DNA from: an uncultured Eubacteriales bacterium
Lineage (GTDB): Bacteria; Bacillota; Clostridia; Oscillospirales; UBA644
Assembly (NCBI GenBank): GCA_934454405.1
Contig: CAKSFN010000002.1
Span: 106,332-170,331, forward strand
Direction of reading: 5' to 3'
DNA: 64,000 bases
A program made the position numbers and the translations under genes. The notes under the pieces were generated by a model. The model did no database searches. It was not told the DNA's origin and saw only the letters and a list, made by a program, of their open reading frames with translations. Below, in pieces: positions 50,528 through 59,031 of the stretch (positions within the stretch are counted from its first letter, which is position 1; each line of letters begins with the position of its first letter).

Positions 50528-52323
50528 TTACTCCCCCTGTATTTTTCAGCTTGCCGCAAAAACATTTTTGCGTATTTGCCGCCGAGTTTCATCAACTCAC
50601 GGTGCGTTCCCTGCTCGGCGATCTGACCGTTTTCCAGATAATAAACGGTATCTGCAAGCACGGCGGACGACAGTCTGTGAGAAATAAACACAACGATTTT
50701 TCCCTCACAGGCACGCATCATGTTCTCATACATATTATACTCGGCAATGGGGTCAAGCGCAGATGATGGTTCGTCAAGAATAACGATTTCGCAAGGCTTG
50801 GCAAAAACCCTTGCAAGGGCTATCTTTTGGAATTCGCCGCCCGACAAAATAACGCCCTTGTCACTGAACTCGCGCGTAAGCAAAGTATCCATGCCGTTTT
50901 CAAACGTGCAGACCTTATCCCAAATTCCGCTTTCACGAAGTGCGTTTTCAACGATTTTTCTGTCCTCTTCCGTTTCGCACTTTCGCATAAGAACATTTTC
51001 GGCAACGCTCAGAGCAAGCACCTGATAATCCTGAAAAACCGTTCCGAACAATGCGCGGTAGGAGTCAAGGTTTATCTGCTTTATATCTGTTCCGTTAAGA
51101 AGTATCTGACCGTCCGTAACGTCATAAAGACGCATCAGAAGTTTGACAAGAGTTGACTTTCCTGCGCCGTTGTTGCCGACTATGGCAATTTTTTCTCCCG
51201 GACGGATATTCATATTGATATGCTTTAAGCACTCGTTTTCCTGGCTGATATACTTAAAACTGACATCCTTGATCTGCACCGCAGGTTTAACTGACGTATC
51301 CACTTTCGGACCGTTCTCGTTAAGGCTGACGTTTGGTTTGTACTCAAAGAAATACTTCAAATCATCAACATAAAGCGAACTGTTGCCCAATCTGTGAAAG
51401 ATGCTTGCAAAGGATTGCAAATGGCTTGAAACAGAGCCTACGGAATTGATTGCGACAAAGAAATTACCCAACGATACCGTTTTGGAAATTATCGTTCTGA
51501 ACGCAATGTAGATCTGCGCACCGAACGAAGAAATCATGTCGGAAGAAAAGTCCAACGCATTGAATTTGATTGATTTCCAACTGTATTTTCTCGCAAGGGC
51601 TATGAGTTTATCGTTGGCGTCGTGATAGATCTTCAATATATTCCGAAATATCTTAGTCATACGCATCTCTTTTACATAGTCCATCAAGTAAAAGATACGG
51701 TTTGAATAATCGACACGCCTGTTCTGCGGAACTTCCTTCAAAGAGTATTCGTGATTGAACTTGTTCACTATCCCGCCCGTTATCAGCGTATACAAAAAAG
51801 GAATCACCGAGAAAACAACAAGTAACGGATCTATCTCAAAAAGAATGAACGACATTGAGAACATCATTATCACGCTTGTTAAAAAGTCACAGATGATCTG
51901 TATCGACTCATGAACCTTTGACGCAAAAATGACGTTTGCTATTACATATCTGTCATAAAAGTCCGTCTGTTCAAAACACGCAATGTCAAGTTCAAAAACT
52001 TTGTTGTAAAACATCTTTTGAAGACGTCTGTTTATCTCTATGTTCGCTTTCGGCAGATAAAAAGTGTTATAAAACTGCATTACCGAACCGGTAATCCAAT
52101 TAAACAAAAATGTACCGACAACAACAATTACGATTTTGCCGTAGTTTGAACCCGCCTGCAACTCATCCACAACAGTCCTTACAAGAAAGACATTCGTTAC
52201 AAGCTGCAAAACGCAGCCCCAGATAGTGAACAGCAAACTGAGCCAGACTTTCAGTGGACTGGCCTTATAAAGAAGTTTCAGTACAAAAAAATTATTGGAT
52301 AAAATATGCTTAATTCTTTTCAT
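50524..52323 (-). CDS. ABC exporter half-transporter (first of a pair)
   Basis: This 599-residue half-transporter has the same layout as its partner: six membrane helices (residues 20-310) then ATPase motifs 'VGNNGAGKSTLVKLLM', 'LSGGEFQKIA' and 'IVILDEPSSALDP'. The two proteins are diverged, as expected for heterodimers. It is transcribed from a consensus promoter about 200 bp upstream, leaving a long leader with a possible short peptide gene, which hints at attenuation control. No precursor peptide or modification enzyme is visible next to it. Confidence 0.92.
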   Translation of the reverse strand: MKRIKHILSNNFFVLKLLYKASPLKVWLSLLFTIWGCVLQLVTNVFLVRTVVDELQAGSNYGKIVIVVVGTFLFNWITGSVMQFYNTFYLPKANIEINRRLQKMFYNKVFELDIACFEQTDFYDRYVIANVIFASKVHESIQIICDFLTSVIMMFSMSFILFEIDPLLVVFSVIPFLYTLITGGIVNKFNHEYSLKEVPQNRRVDYSNRIFYLMDYVKEMRMTKIFRNILKIYHDANDKLIALARKYSWKSIKFNALDFSSDMISSFGAQIYIAFRTIISKTVSLGNFFVAINSVGSVSSHLQSFASIFHRLGNSSLYVDDLKYFFEYKPNVSLNENGPKVDTSVKPAVQIKDVSFKYISQENECLKHINMNIRPGEKIAIVGNNGAGKSTLVKLLMRLYDVTDGQILLNGTDIKQINLDSYRALFGTVFQDYQVLALSVAENVLMRKCETEEDRKIVENALRESGIWDKVCTFENGMDTLLTREFSDKGVILSGGEFQKIALARVFAKPCEIVILDEPSSALDPIAEYNMYENMMRACEGKIVVFISHRLSSAVLADTVYYLENGQIAEQGTHRELMKLGGKYAKMFLRQAEKYRGSK

Positions 52324-52427
52324 TCACTTTCTCCTATCCTAAATGATTAAGCGATTTGTTTTCATTACAATCTTCTTTTTTTCTGTTTTTTTCGTCAGCA
52401 AATAATAAAAAAGAACAAAGAATCCCC

Positions 52428-52490
52428 TTATAAAATCTTTGCGCTTTCCCTTAAATTAAATTTTACCGACCTTAATAAACAAGCATACAT
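52428..52490 (-). CDS. Possible 20-residue leader peptide upstream of the ABC exporter
   Basis: Within the leader, AAAGGA is followed after ten bases by ATG (52490) and a 20-codon frame reading 'MYACLLRSVKFNLRESAKIL', then TAA. Short leader peptides commonly control resistance exporters by ribosome stalling. Evidence is limited to the ribosome site and position; it may be chance. Confidence 0.3.
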   Translation of the reverse strand: MYACLLRSVKFNLRESAKIL

Positions 52491-52518
52491 ATAAATAATG
52501 TCCTTTCGGATTTTATTC

Positions 52519-52547
52519 ATTATACCATAACCAAAATATTTTGTCAA
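52519..52547 (-). promoter_or_regulatory. Promoter of the ABC exporter pair
   Basis: Minus-strand TTGACA (52547-52542), 17-bp spacer and TATAAT (52524-52519), a perfect consensus. The remaining AT-rich sequence between this and the exporter gene is the leader. Confidence 0.88.
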
Positions 52548-52651
52548 TATTTGAAAGAAAGTATTGCAAATTATCGTTACAGGTCTATGGTTCTACCTAT
52601 AATTTTCCATGAAGCCTGATATATAAACAAAATACTCCTCATTATCATAAA

Positions 52652-52685
52652 AATGCTCCGAAAAGATTTCCCTTTTCGGAGCATT
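52652..52685 (-). terminator. Terminator of rny
   Basis: A perfect 14-bp stem (AATGCTCCGAAAAG / CTTTTCGGAGCATT, 6-base loop) gives a U-run on the minus strand just after the gene. Confidence 0.92.
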
Positions 52686-52703
52686 GATTTTCTGTTTTTA
52701 AGA

Positions 52704-54287
52704 TTACTTTGCGTACTCAACGGCACGGCTTTCTCTGATAACGTGAACTTTGATCTGACCGGGATATTCAAGTTCGGCTTCGACCTTATTCGCGATATTT
52801 CTTGCAAGAACGGTCATGTCGTCGTCCGAAATATCTTCGGGTCTGACCATAACGCGGATCTCACGACCTGCCTGAATGGCATAGGTTCTTTCAACGCCTT
52901 TGAAACTGTTCGCAAGAGATTCAAGTCTTTCGAGACGTTTGATGTAACTCTCGATATCTTCACGTCTTGCGCCGGGTCTTGCCGCGGAGATTGCGTCCGC
53001 AGCCTGAACGATAACGGCAACAACGCTTTTCGCTTCAACATCGCCGTGGTGAGCTTCAATGGCGTGAACTATCTTCTCGTTTTCCTTGTATCTGCGCGCT
53101 TCCTCAACACCGATACTGATATGCGAACCCTCTTTCTCCTGATCGAGAGCTTTGCCTATATCGTGAAGCAGCCCCGCGCGTTTTGCGGCGGTCACATCCG
53201 CGCCTATCTCACCTGCGATAAGCCCTGCGATGTGAGAAACCTCAATGGAATGAACAAGGACGTTCTGTCCGAAGGAAGTTCTGTAATGAAGTCTGCCGAG
53301 AAGCTTAACAAGCTCGGGATGTATACCGTGAACTCCCGTCACGAAAGTCGCGTTCTCGCCTTCCTTCTTTATAGTCTGTTCAACTTCTTTTCTTGCTTTT
53401 TCTACCATATCGCCGATTCTTGCGGGGTGAATACGTCCGTCCTGAATCAGTTTTTCGAGAGCGATTCTCGCAATCTCTCTGCGAACCATATCAAAGCAGG
53501 ATATGGTTATGGTTTCCGGCGTGTCGTCAATGATAAGGTCAACGCCGGTCAATTGTTCGAGCGCGCGGATATTTCTGCCTTCGCGTCCGATTATACGTCC
53601 CTTCATCTCATCGTTCGGGAGAGTGACCGCGGAAACGGTCGCTTCCGCAACGTGATCTGCGGCGCATCTTTGAATGGCAAGCGAAATTATTTCTCTCGCT
53701 TTTGTTTCCGCTTCCTCTTTCGTGCGGTTTTCGTATTCCTGAATCTTAATCGCCTGTTCGTGTTTCAGTTCGCCTTCAAGATTTGCAATAAGCTCGGTTT
53801 TCGCCTGATCGGCAGTCATGCCGCTTATGCGTTCGAGAACGGCACGTTCTCCCTTTTTCAGTTCTTCGAGTTCAGCCTCTTTTTCTTCAACCGCCTTCAT
53901 CTTATTTGCAAGAGCGTTTTCTTTCTTCTCATAAGAATCGGCGCGTCTGTCCAGGGTCTCTTCTTTTTGAATGACTCTTTTTTCAAGCCTTTGAACTTCA
54001 TTTCGTCTTTCACGGATTTCTCTTTCGGCCTCCGTGCGACTTCTGTGAATGTCTTCCTTCGCTTCGAGCAAAGCTTCTTTCTGCTTTGTCTCCGCGGTTT
54101 TAATCGCCTCATTAACAATATCTTTCGCCTTCTGCTCGGCGGAGCCTATGGTTGCCTCCGCGACCTTTTTGCGGTAAAGATTTCCGCAGATAAGACCGAC
54201 GGCAAGCGCCACAACGCCGACAGCGACAATAATTATTATTTCAACGGTTCCCAAGGCTAACGGTATTATATGTTCTATGCTTAACAC
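52704..54287 (-). CDS. rny: Ribonuclease Y
   Basis: This endoribonuclease initiates mRNA decay at the membrane. The 527-residue protein has an N-terminal membrane helix (about residues 14-38), a long coiled coil (40-200), a KH RNA-binding domain ('GRIIGREGRNIRALEQLTGV') and an HD domain with 'HSIEVSHIAGL', 'AGLLHDIGKA' and 'IEAHHGDVEA'. All HD metal residues are present. It is a single gene with a consensus promoter and a strong terminator. Confidence 0.97.
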   Translation of the reverse strand: MLSIEHIIPLALGTVEIIIIVAVGVVALAVGLICGNLYRKKVAEATIGSAEQKAKDIVNEAIKTAETKQKEALLEAKEDIHRSRTEAEREIRERRNEVQRLEKRVIQKEETLDRRADSYEKKENALANKMKAVEEKEAELEELKKGERAVLERISGMTADQAKTELIANLEGELKHEQAIKIQEYENRTKEEAETKAREIISLAIQRCAADHVAEATVSAVTLPNDEMKGRIIGREGRNIRALEQLTGVDLIIDDTPETITISCFDMVRREIARIALEKLIQDGRIHPARIGDMVEKARKEVEQTIKKEGENATFVTGVHGIHPELVKLLGRLHYRTSFGQNVLVHSIEVSHIAGLIAGEIGADVTAAKRAGLLHDIGKALDQEKEGSHISIGVEEARRYKENEKIVHAIEAHHGDVEAKSVVAVIVQAADAISAARPGARREDIESYIKRLERLESLANSFKGVERTYAIQAGREIRVMVRPEDISDDDMTVLARNIANKVEAELEYPGQIKVHVIRESRAVEYAK

Positions 54288-54353
54288 CTCCTGACTAAAT
54301 TATTATGCGGTTAGAAACATAAAGTTAATATTTGAACATAACTATACTTTTTA

Positions 54354-54382
54354 ATTATATAGTATAATAAATGAATTGTCAA
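54354..54382 (-). promoter_or_regulatory. Promoter of rny
   Basis: Minus-strand TTGACA (54382-54377), 17-bp spacer and TATAAT (54359-54354). Confidence 0.9.
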
Positions 54383-54475
54383 GTTGATTTTTTAACGAAC
54401 CTGTCTTTGACACAAATTTGTCAAAGACAAAAATGCTTATTTCATTAAAAATTTATTATTTCATTCCTTCGGGAC

Positions 54476-54504
54476 TTGAAAATATCAAGTTTATATGATA
54501 CAAT
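54476..54504 (+). promoter_or_regulatory. Promoter of the coiled-coil/deacetylase-like operon
   Basis: TTGAAA (54476-54481), 17-bp spacer and TACAAT (54499-54504), divergent from the rny promoter in the same intergenic region. Confidence 0.78.
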
Positions 54505-54583
54505 AAGGTATACATACGAAATGAAAAGATTTCTCTCTTAAAGAGACTCAAAACACTTTTTCCTGAAAAAAGGGAGGACACAA

Positions 54584-54994
54584 ATGTCTGAACGAAACGA
54601 AAAACATTCATCTTCCGCAAGGCGTCCGTCGTCTTCGGGACAACACACGCAGAGGATAGACAGAGTCAGAACCGATAGACCGTCAAGACCTCTTACACCG
54701 GAGGAAGAACGCGCTCGCAGAAGGCGTATTGCGGAAAGAAGACGCCGAAAAAAGCGTGAAAAAAGAATCAATATCACGTGCGCTATAATTGCAATAATCG
54801 CTTTTTCGATCGCCGTTTGCACGGGGGTTCTGTTTTTCAGGGAGAAAAACAACTATGACCGCGTAACGGAGCAAAAAACCGCGGCGGAGCAGGAAGCGCA
54901 AAGCAAGGGGCTCGAATATGAAAAAATGAAAGCCGAAATCGAAGGACTCGATAAGGAAATCGCCGGGCTTAAAGCAAAGCTCCCGACGGAATAG
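54584..54994 (+). CDS. Single-pass membrane protein with coiled coil
   Basis: This 136-residue protein has a Ser/Arg-rich cytosolic N-terminus (residues 1-62), including a strongly basic run 'RRRRIAERRRRKKREKR', one membrane helix (about 63-85) and an extracytoplasmic coiled coil to the end. The topology resembles small division proteins such as FtsL/DivIC, but no family signature is certain. It has AGGGAGG before the ATG and lies 10 bp before a gene with a similar helix-plus-coiled-coil start. Confidence 0.75.
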   Translation: MSERNEKHSSSARRPSSSGQHTQRIDRVRTDRPSRPLTPEEERARRRRIAERRRRKKREKRINITCAIIAIIAFSIAVCTGVLFFREKNNYDRVTEQKTAAEQEAQSKGLEYEKMKAEIEGLDKEIAGLKAKLPTE

Positions 54995-55004
54995 GAGGCG
55001 TCAG

Positions 55005-55904
55005 ATGAGAATTATTTACATACTGATAACTTTCGTATGCCTGGCGCTTTCAATCGTTTTTCTGTTTTCTTTCTTTTCATACAAATCGAACAGATTGCCC
55101 GAGGCGAACGAAAACCTGAAAAGCCAGCAGCAGCTTGCAACGAAGGCGCAAAACGACATCAACGAGCTTAAACCGACGCTTGATGCGAAGAAGGCGGAAA
55201 AAAGCGGGCTTGAGTTGCAGATCCGTTACAGAACCGAACCGACGGCATTTCTGACGTTCAACAGCGTGCCCTCCTCAAATACCGCAAAGCTTCTCGATAT
55301 TCTCAAAGAAAACGGCGTAAAAGCGACGTTTTATATAACGGGGGCGCTGATTCAAGACGATTCGGATCGCGCGGTCGTCAAGCGTATAGTCGACGAAGGT
55401 CACGCGATAGGGATTCGCGCATACGGCTCGAACAATACGGCGGAAATATATTCAAGCGCGGAAAAATATATGGACGATGTGAAAAGGTGCGCCGAATTGA
55501 TAAAAGACATAACCGGCACGGAAACAAAGCTCGTTCGTATGCCGGGCGGAACCGCGCAGGCAAAATCGTACTGCTCTCAATACGGCAACGGAACGGAAAC
55601 GCTTCGTGAAATAATGAAAAGTCTTCACGACGCGGGTTATTCGGTCACGGATTGGTATACGGATGCGGGCGACTATGACTCCTCCGCCTCTGCGGGAAAC
55701 CTGCTCGAAGTTGTAAAAACAGCCGCTGCGGCGCGAAAGAACAACGACGGCTACAAAACATATATGCTGCTTATGTACGGAACGGATGTTTCGGCGGAGC
55801 TGCTTCCGAATGTTATAAAAACGCTCAAAGAACTCGGATATAACACGTTCGAAAAAGTCGTCCCCGGCGGATACGCATATATACGCTATCCCGTAGATTA
55901 TTGA
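55005..55904 (+). CDS. Polysaccharide-deacetylase fold protein with degenerate active site
   Basis: This 299-residue protein has an N-terminal membrane helix (residues 3-24), a coiled coil (about 30-70) and a NodB-homology domain. Fold landmarks remain ('VKATFYITG', 'VDEGHAIGIRAYGSN', 'LVRMPGG', 'DWYTDAGDYD'). The metal and catalytic residues are changed: TFDDGP became TFNSVP, the H-S/T-xx-H motif became 'RAYGSN', and the last His motif became 'LLMYGT'. It is probably a non-enzymatic, wall-binding pseudoenzyme. It follows the coiled-coil protein gene closely and has an AGGAGG site. Confidence 0.85.
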   Translation: MRIIYILITFVCLALSIVFLFSFFSYKSNRLPEANENLKSQQQLATKAQNDINELKPTLDAKKAEKSGLELQIRYRTEPTAFLTFNSVPSSNTAKLLDILKENGVKATFYITGALIQDDSDRAVVKRIVDEGHAIGIRAYGSNNTAEIYSSAEKYMDDVKRCAELIKDITGTETKLVRMPGGTAQAKSYCSQYGNGTETLREIMKSLHDAGYSVTDWYTDAGDYDSSASAGNLLEVVKTAAAARKNNDGYKTYMLLMYGTDVSAELLPNVIKTLKELGYNTFEKVVPGGYAYIRYPVDY

Positions 55905-55919
55905 TCGGAAGAGGTTCAC

Positions 55920-56531
55920 ATGCAGGAAATAATGACAAAAGATGAAATCGAAGAACAAAAAGAGATAATCCTCGATTTGCTTAAAAGCACCGAGCGCGAG
56001 GGAATAGACAAGCTTGCGGATTTTCTGACGGAATCCACAGATTTTTTCACGGCGCCCGCATCCACGCGATTTCACAATAATTTCTGCGGCGGTCTGGCGC
56101 AGCATTGTCTCAACGTATACGAAAATTTCAAAGCTCTGCTCGAGATCAAAGGCGTTGAAATGTCCGAAGACAGCATCATAATATGCTCTTTTCTTCACGA
56201 CCTTTGCAAATGCAATACGTATGTTGTTGAGACGCGCAACAGAAAAAATGACCGCGGACAATGGGAAAAATACAATATTTGGGCAACGAACAAAGATGTT
56301 GACGTTCCCCTTCCGCACGCTTCCCGCTCAATAGCGCTCATCAGAAAGTTCATAAAACTCTCCATAAAAGAAGAGTTGACTATCTTCTATCACATGGGAC
56401 CGTACGGCGGCGAGGATTACGAATACCGCAATATGCTTAAAGCGGCAAACGAAAAATATCCGCAGACCGTTCTGTTCTATGTCGCGGATACGATATCGTC
56501 GTATCTGGACGAAGACACGGTCGCCGACTGA
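55920..56531 (+). CDS. HD-domain phosphohydrolase-like protein
   Basis: This 203-residue soluble protein has the HD motif in 'FLHDLCKCNTYV' near residues 90-101 and an upstream metal His in 'GGLAQHCLNVYENF' near 61. Further acidic and His residues lie in 'IFYHMGPYGGEDYE' and 'VADTISSYLDE'. HD proteins of this size act on nucleotides or oligonucleotides; the substrate is not known. It is 15 bp after the deacetylase-like gene with AAGAGG upstream, so it is likely co-transcribed with it. Confidence 0.85.
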   Translation: MQEIMTKDEIEEQKEIILDLLKSTEREGIDKLADFLTESTDFFTAPASTRFHNNFCGGLAQHCLNVYENFKALLEIKGVEMSEDSIIICSFLHDLCKCNTYVVETRNRKNDRGQWEKYNIWATNKDVDVPLPHASRSIALIRKFIKLSIKEELTIFYHMGPYGGEDYEYRNMLKAANEKYPQTVLFYVADTISSYLDEDTVAD

Positions 56532-56569
56532 TTGCCGCAGCGAATACCCGAAGTTTCATTTTATTTCAC

Positions 56570-56598
56570 TTGACAAAAACTATCTGCTGTGATATAAT
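56570..56598 (+). promoter_or_regulatory. Promoter of tRNA-Gly
   Basis: TTGACA (56570-56575), 17-bp spacer, TATAAT (56593-56598), 10 bp before the tRNA. Confidence 0.9.
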
Positions 56599-56608
56599 CA
56601 GCAGGTAT

Positions 56609-56682
56609 GCAGGCGTAGTTCAATGGCAGAACTTCAGCTTCCCAAGCTGACAGCGCGGGTTCGATTCCCGTCGCCTGCTCCA
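56609..56682 (+). tRNA. tRNA-Gly (anticodon CCC)
   Basis: Acceptor GCAGGCG / CGCCTGC, anticodon loop TTCCCAA between CAGC and GCTG, T-arm GGGTTCGATTCCCG and encoded CCA. Confidence 0.97.
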
Positions 56683-56870
56683 AAAATCGGCAGGTACGCA
56701 AGAGACTTGCCGATTTTACTTTTGCGCGTTACCCTTTCTCCGTTCGTCAAAAACACTTGCCGATTTTGTTGTCTGCGTATACAATTTCGGTACGGAAACA
56801 AAAAAATTTCTTTTTACCTATTGCAATTCTTTTTATTATATGATATAATACTTGCGTTAAGTAAAAATTC

Positions 56871-56946
56871 GGGGCATTAGCGCAGCTGGGAGCGCATCAC
56901 ACTGGCAGTGTGGGGGTCGTGGGTTCGAATCCCATATGCTCCACCA
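56871..56946 (+). tRNA. tRNA-Ala (anticodon GGC)
   Basis: Acceptor GGGGCAT / ATGCTCC, anticodon loop CTGGCAG, T-arm GGGTTCGAATCCC and encoded CCA. It has its own promoter: TTGCAA (56821-56826), 17 bp, TATAAT (56844-56849). Confidence 0.97.
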
Positions 56947-56984
56947 TAAGTCCACCGTAATTTTGATAGAATTACGGTGGTCTT
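56944..56984 (+). terminator. Terminator of tRNA-Ala, also left copy of a direct repeat
   Basis: Stem CCACCGTAAT / ATTACGGTGG (56952-56980) with a following TCTTTT. Positions 56944-56960, starting with the tRNA CCA, recur exactly at 58934-58950. Confidence 0.85.
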
Positions 56985-57055
56985 TTATTATTGTCAAAGG
57001 TTTTATTTTATGATATAATCGACTTGATAAAATGAATTTTGCGGAGGTTACGGAT

Positions 57056-57583
57056 ATGAAAAGAGTGCTTATATTAAACGACGAGGGTGCGGCTTTGGAG
57101 AACATTGCTATTCGAAGCGTTCTTGAATATTTCGGGTACATTGTAACCATGTACAACATAGGCAGACCGCAGGATTACTTTGATGTGTTCGGCGGGAAAC
57201 AAAATTTCAACTATGACTGTTTAATTATCGGATGTCACGGTGACGGCGGAAAGATAATCGTTCCGATTTTAGGAGAGAATGTCTATTATCCGAATGAGTG
57301 CCGGAATAATATCGGTTATGAAGAATTACGGGGTTTGGTGAAAATCAAAGATAAAACCGTTATCTGCACCGGATGCACCACAGGTGCGGGAGAGCTATAT
57401 AAAGAGTTTAATCGAAATAACAATACCTTTGTTGCTCCGACGGATTATATCGAGGCTAATAGCAGTCTAATGTTTATTGTGAATTTATTTTATCATTTGT
57501 CAAACGGATTGAGTTTTAAAGACAGCTTTGCTATTGCAAGCGCTATCGATAGTGAAACCAAACTGTATAACTTTTATTCTTAA
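57056..57583 (+). CDS. Putative CHAT/caspase-fold protein
   Basis: This 175-residue AT-rich gene starts at ATG 57056 after GGAGG, with promoter TTGTCA (56991-56996), 17 bp, TATAAT (57014-57019). The protein has a Rossmann-like start 'MKRVLILNDEG' and 'CLIIGCHGDGG' with His61-Gly. It also has 'VICTGCTTGAG' with Cys107 in the position and context of the CHAT catalytic Cys. A His-Cys dyad on strands of an alpha/beta fold suggests a caspase-like cysteine peptidase. The family assignment is my inference. It is the first gene of a small island after tRNA-Ala. Confidence 0.6.
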   Translation: MKRVLILNDEGAALENIAIRSVLEYFGYIVTMYNIGRPQDYFDVFGGKQNFNYDCLIIGCHGDGGKIIVPILGENVYYPNECRNNIGYEELRGLVKIKDKTVICTGCTTGAGELYKEFNRNNNTFVAPTDYIEANSSLMFIVNLFYHLSNGLSFKDSFAIASAIDSETKLYNFYS

Positions 57584-57630
57584 CATTAATGATATAATAA
57601 TTATATTGAAATTTGTGGAGGAGGGATACT

Positions 57631-58125
57631 ATGTGTTTCAGATTCAAGCAAATGCAAAACGAAGATATTGCCGTATTCATAAATGAAATGTTTGAGATTT
57701 TGGCAAGTAATATGAACGTCATTGCTCCAACAGGTAATTCTTATGATGCGGATTTTAAAATTTGGTCGGAATGCGTAGTACCTGTTTGGCGTGAAGGAAA
57801 GCGCCTTGTGATTCTGATTTTCTGTGAAGATACACTGTGTGGATTCTTTCAATACTTTGTAAATTATAAAACTTTTAGAATGGACGAAATACAATTCAAG
57901 AAAGAATATCAGGGCTGCGGTTTATTCGCCGAGCTGTATCATTACTTAACAACAATAATTCCGGTTCAGACAAAGTATGTTGATGCGTTCTCACGAAAGG
58001 AAAATTTGAAATCTCAGAGAATTTTAGAGCATCTCGGTTTGTCGGTTGTCGGCGAGAGCAAAAATGGCAAATCTTTATATTTTAAAGGCGAGTACAAAAC
58101 TGTATTTGAACGCTATTCCAAATAA
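57631..58125 (+). CDS. GNAT family N-acetyltransferase
   Basis: This 164-residue protein has the acetyl-CoA binding region 'FKKEYQGCGLFAELYHYL' near residues 95-112 (Q-x-x-G-x-hydrophobic) and the C-terminal 'LKSQRILEHLGLSVVGES' typical of GNATs. I chose ATG 57631 because GGAGGAGG lies just upstream. It is AT-rich like its neighbours. The substrate is unknown; in this island it might modify a toxin, antibiotic or amino acid. Confidence 0.85.
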   Translation: MCFRFKQMQNEDIAVFINEMFEILASNMNVIAPTGNSYDADFKIWSECVVPVWREGKRLVILIFCEDTLCGFFQYFVNYKTFRMDEIQFKKEYQGCGLFAELYHYLTTIIPVQTKYVDAFSRKENLKSQRILEHLGLSVVGESKNGKSLYFKGEYKTVFERYSK

Positions 58126-58230
58126 ATCTCAGTTTATTACAGAGTGCCCGCTAAACCCAAAACCGCTTAAAGCAAGGATGTTCGGCTATTTCAGAAGCGC
58201 CTTAACATTAAAGATTTGAAAGGAGATAAT

Positions 58231-58821
58231 ATGTATTTTCACGCATCACAAATAGAGAAAATCAAGACTTTAGAACCAAGAATTTCAAATCATAACATCC
58301 CACTTATTTATTTTTCGGACAAAAGAGAAAATGTTCTCGTGTATTTAAGTAACGCTGTGGAAAAAGTGTGTAAAGAAGGCAATTTTATATTTAACGGTTT
58401 ATGGTATAAATGGGGTTCATACGGATTTGAAAAAGACGGAAGATTAAGATTTGAGGAATACTATCCGAATGCTTTGGAAGATACATATAAGGGAATAAAA
58501 GGATATATTTATTCGTGCAACAAAATTGAGCCATATCAAAAATTGGATATAAAAATCCCCAATGCCTTTATATCAGCTAAAAAAACAACAATAGATAATT
58601 GCGAATTTATTCCTGATGCATATAATGAAATAATAAAAGCCGAAGCGAATGGCTTGATCACCATATTACGATATGACGACTTTATTAGTAATATAAAAAG
58701 AAAAGAGTGGCTGGAAAAAGTCATAATTGACGAATACCAAAGCAATAAATCACATCCGGATTATCGTTTTTTTCTCGAATCGAGATTTTCTGCCATAATA
58801 AATCACGACGGTGCCTTTTGA
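58231..58821 (+). CDS. Unknown protein, possible ADP-ribosyltransferase fold
   Basis: This 196-residue soluble protein, the most AT-rich gene here, starts at ATG 58231 after AAAGGAG. The N-terminus 'MYFHASQIEKIKTLEP' followed by 'NIPLIYFSDKRENVLVYLSN' resembles the first strand (H-G/A-S/T) and second conserved Tyr of H-Y-E type ADP-ribosyltransferases such as Arr. The rest has no landmark I can name. The assignment is tentative. It is the last gene of the island between the two direct repeats. Confidence 0.55.
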   Translation: MYFHASQIEKIKTLEPRISNHNIPLIYFSDKRENVLVYLSNAVEKVCKEGNFIFNGLWYKWGSYGFEKDGRLRFEEYYPNALEDTYKGIKGYIYSCNKIEPYQKLDIKIPNAFISAKKTTIDNCEFIPDAYNEIIKAEANGLITILRYDDFISNIKRKEWLEKVIIDEYQSNKSHPDYRFFLESRFSAIINHDGAF

Positions 58822-58908
58822 TTCAATGAAGTCATTTTTTAGCAAAATATCGGTGCAGTTATCAAAACAATGCCTTCCTTTAACCGAGAACGACCACCCT
58901 ATAACTGG

Positions 58909-58975
58909 TTTCTATCAAAATTAGGGTCATTTGCCATAAGTCCACCGTAACTATGATAAGATTACGGTGGCTTTT
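58909..58975. repeat. Right direct repeat with hairpin, plus an inverted partial copy
   Basis: Positions 58934-58950 exactly repeat 56944-56960, and the rest of the hairpin (to 58970) matches the left copy in 16 of 20 positions, followed by CTTTTT. Just upstream, 58909-58926 (TTTCTATCAAAATTAGGG) is nearly the reverse complement of 56956-56972. The region looks like an insertion junction. Confidence 0.7.
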
Positions 58976-59031
58976 TATATATTAAATATGTTATGCAGAA
59001 TTCAATAAACCGGATTTTGCGGATGTTAATT

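Noticed and set aside
52653..54260. A long plus-strand open frame of more than 500 codons
   Set aside because: It is exactly antisense to RNase Y, has a Phe/Arg/Asn-rich composition unlike a real protein, and lacks a ribosome site.
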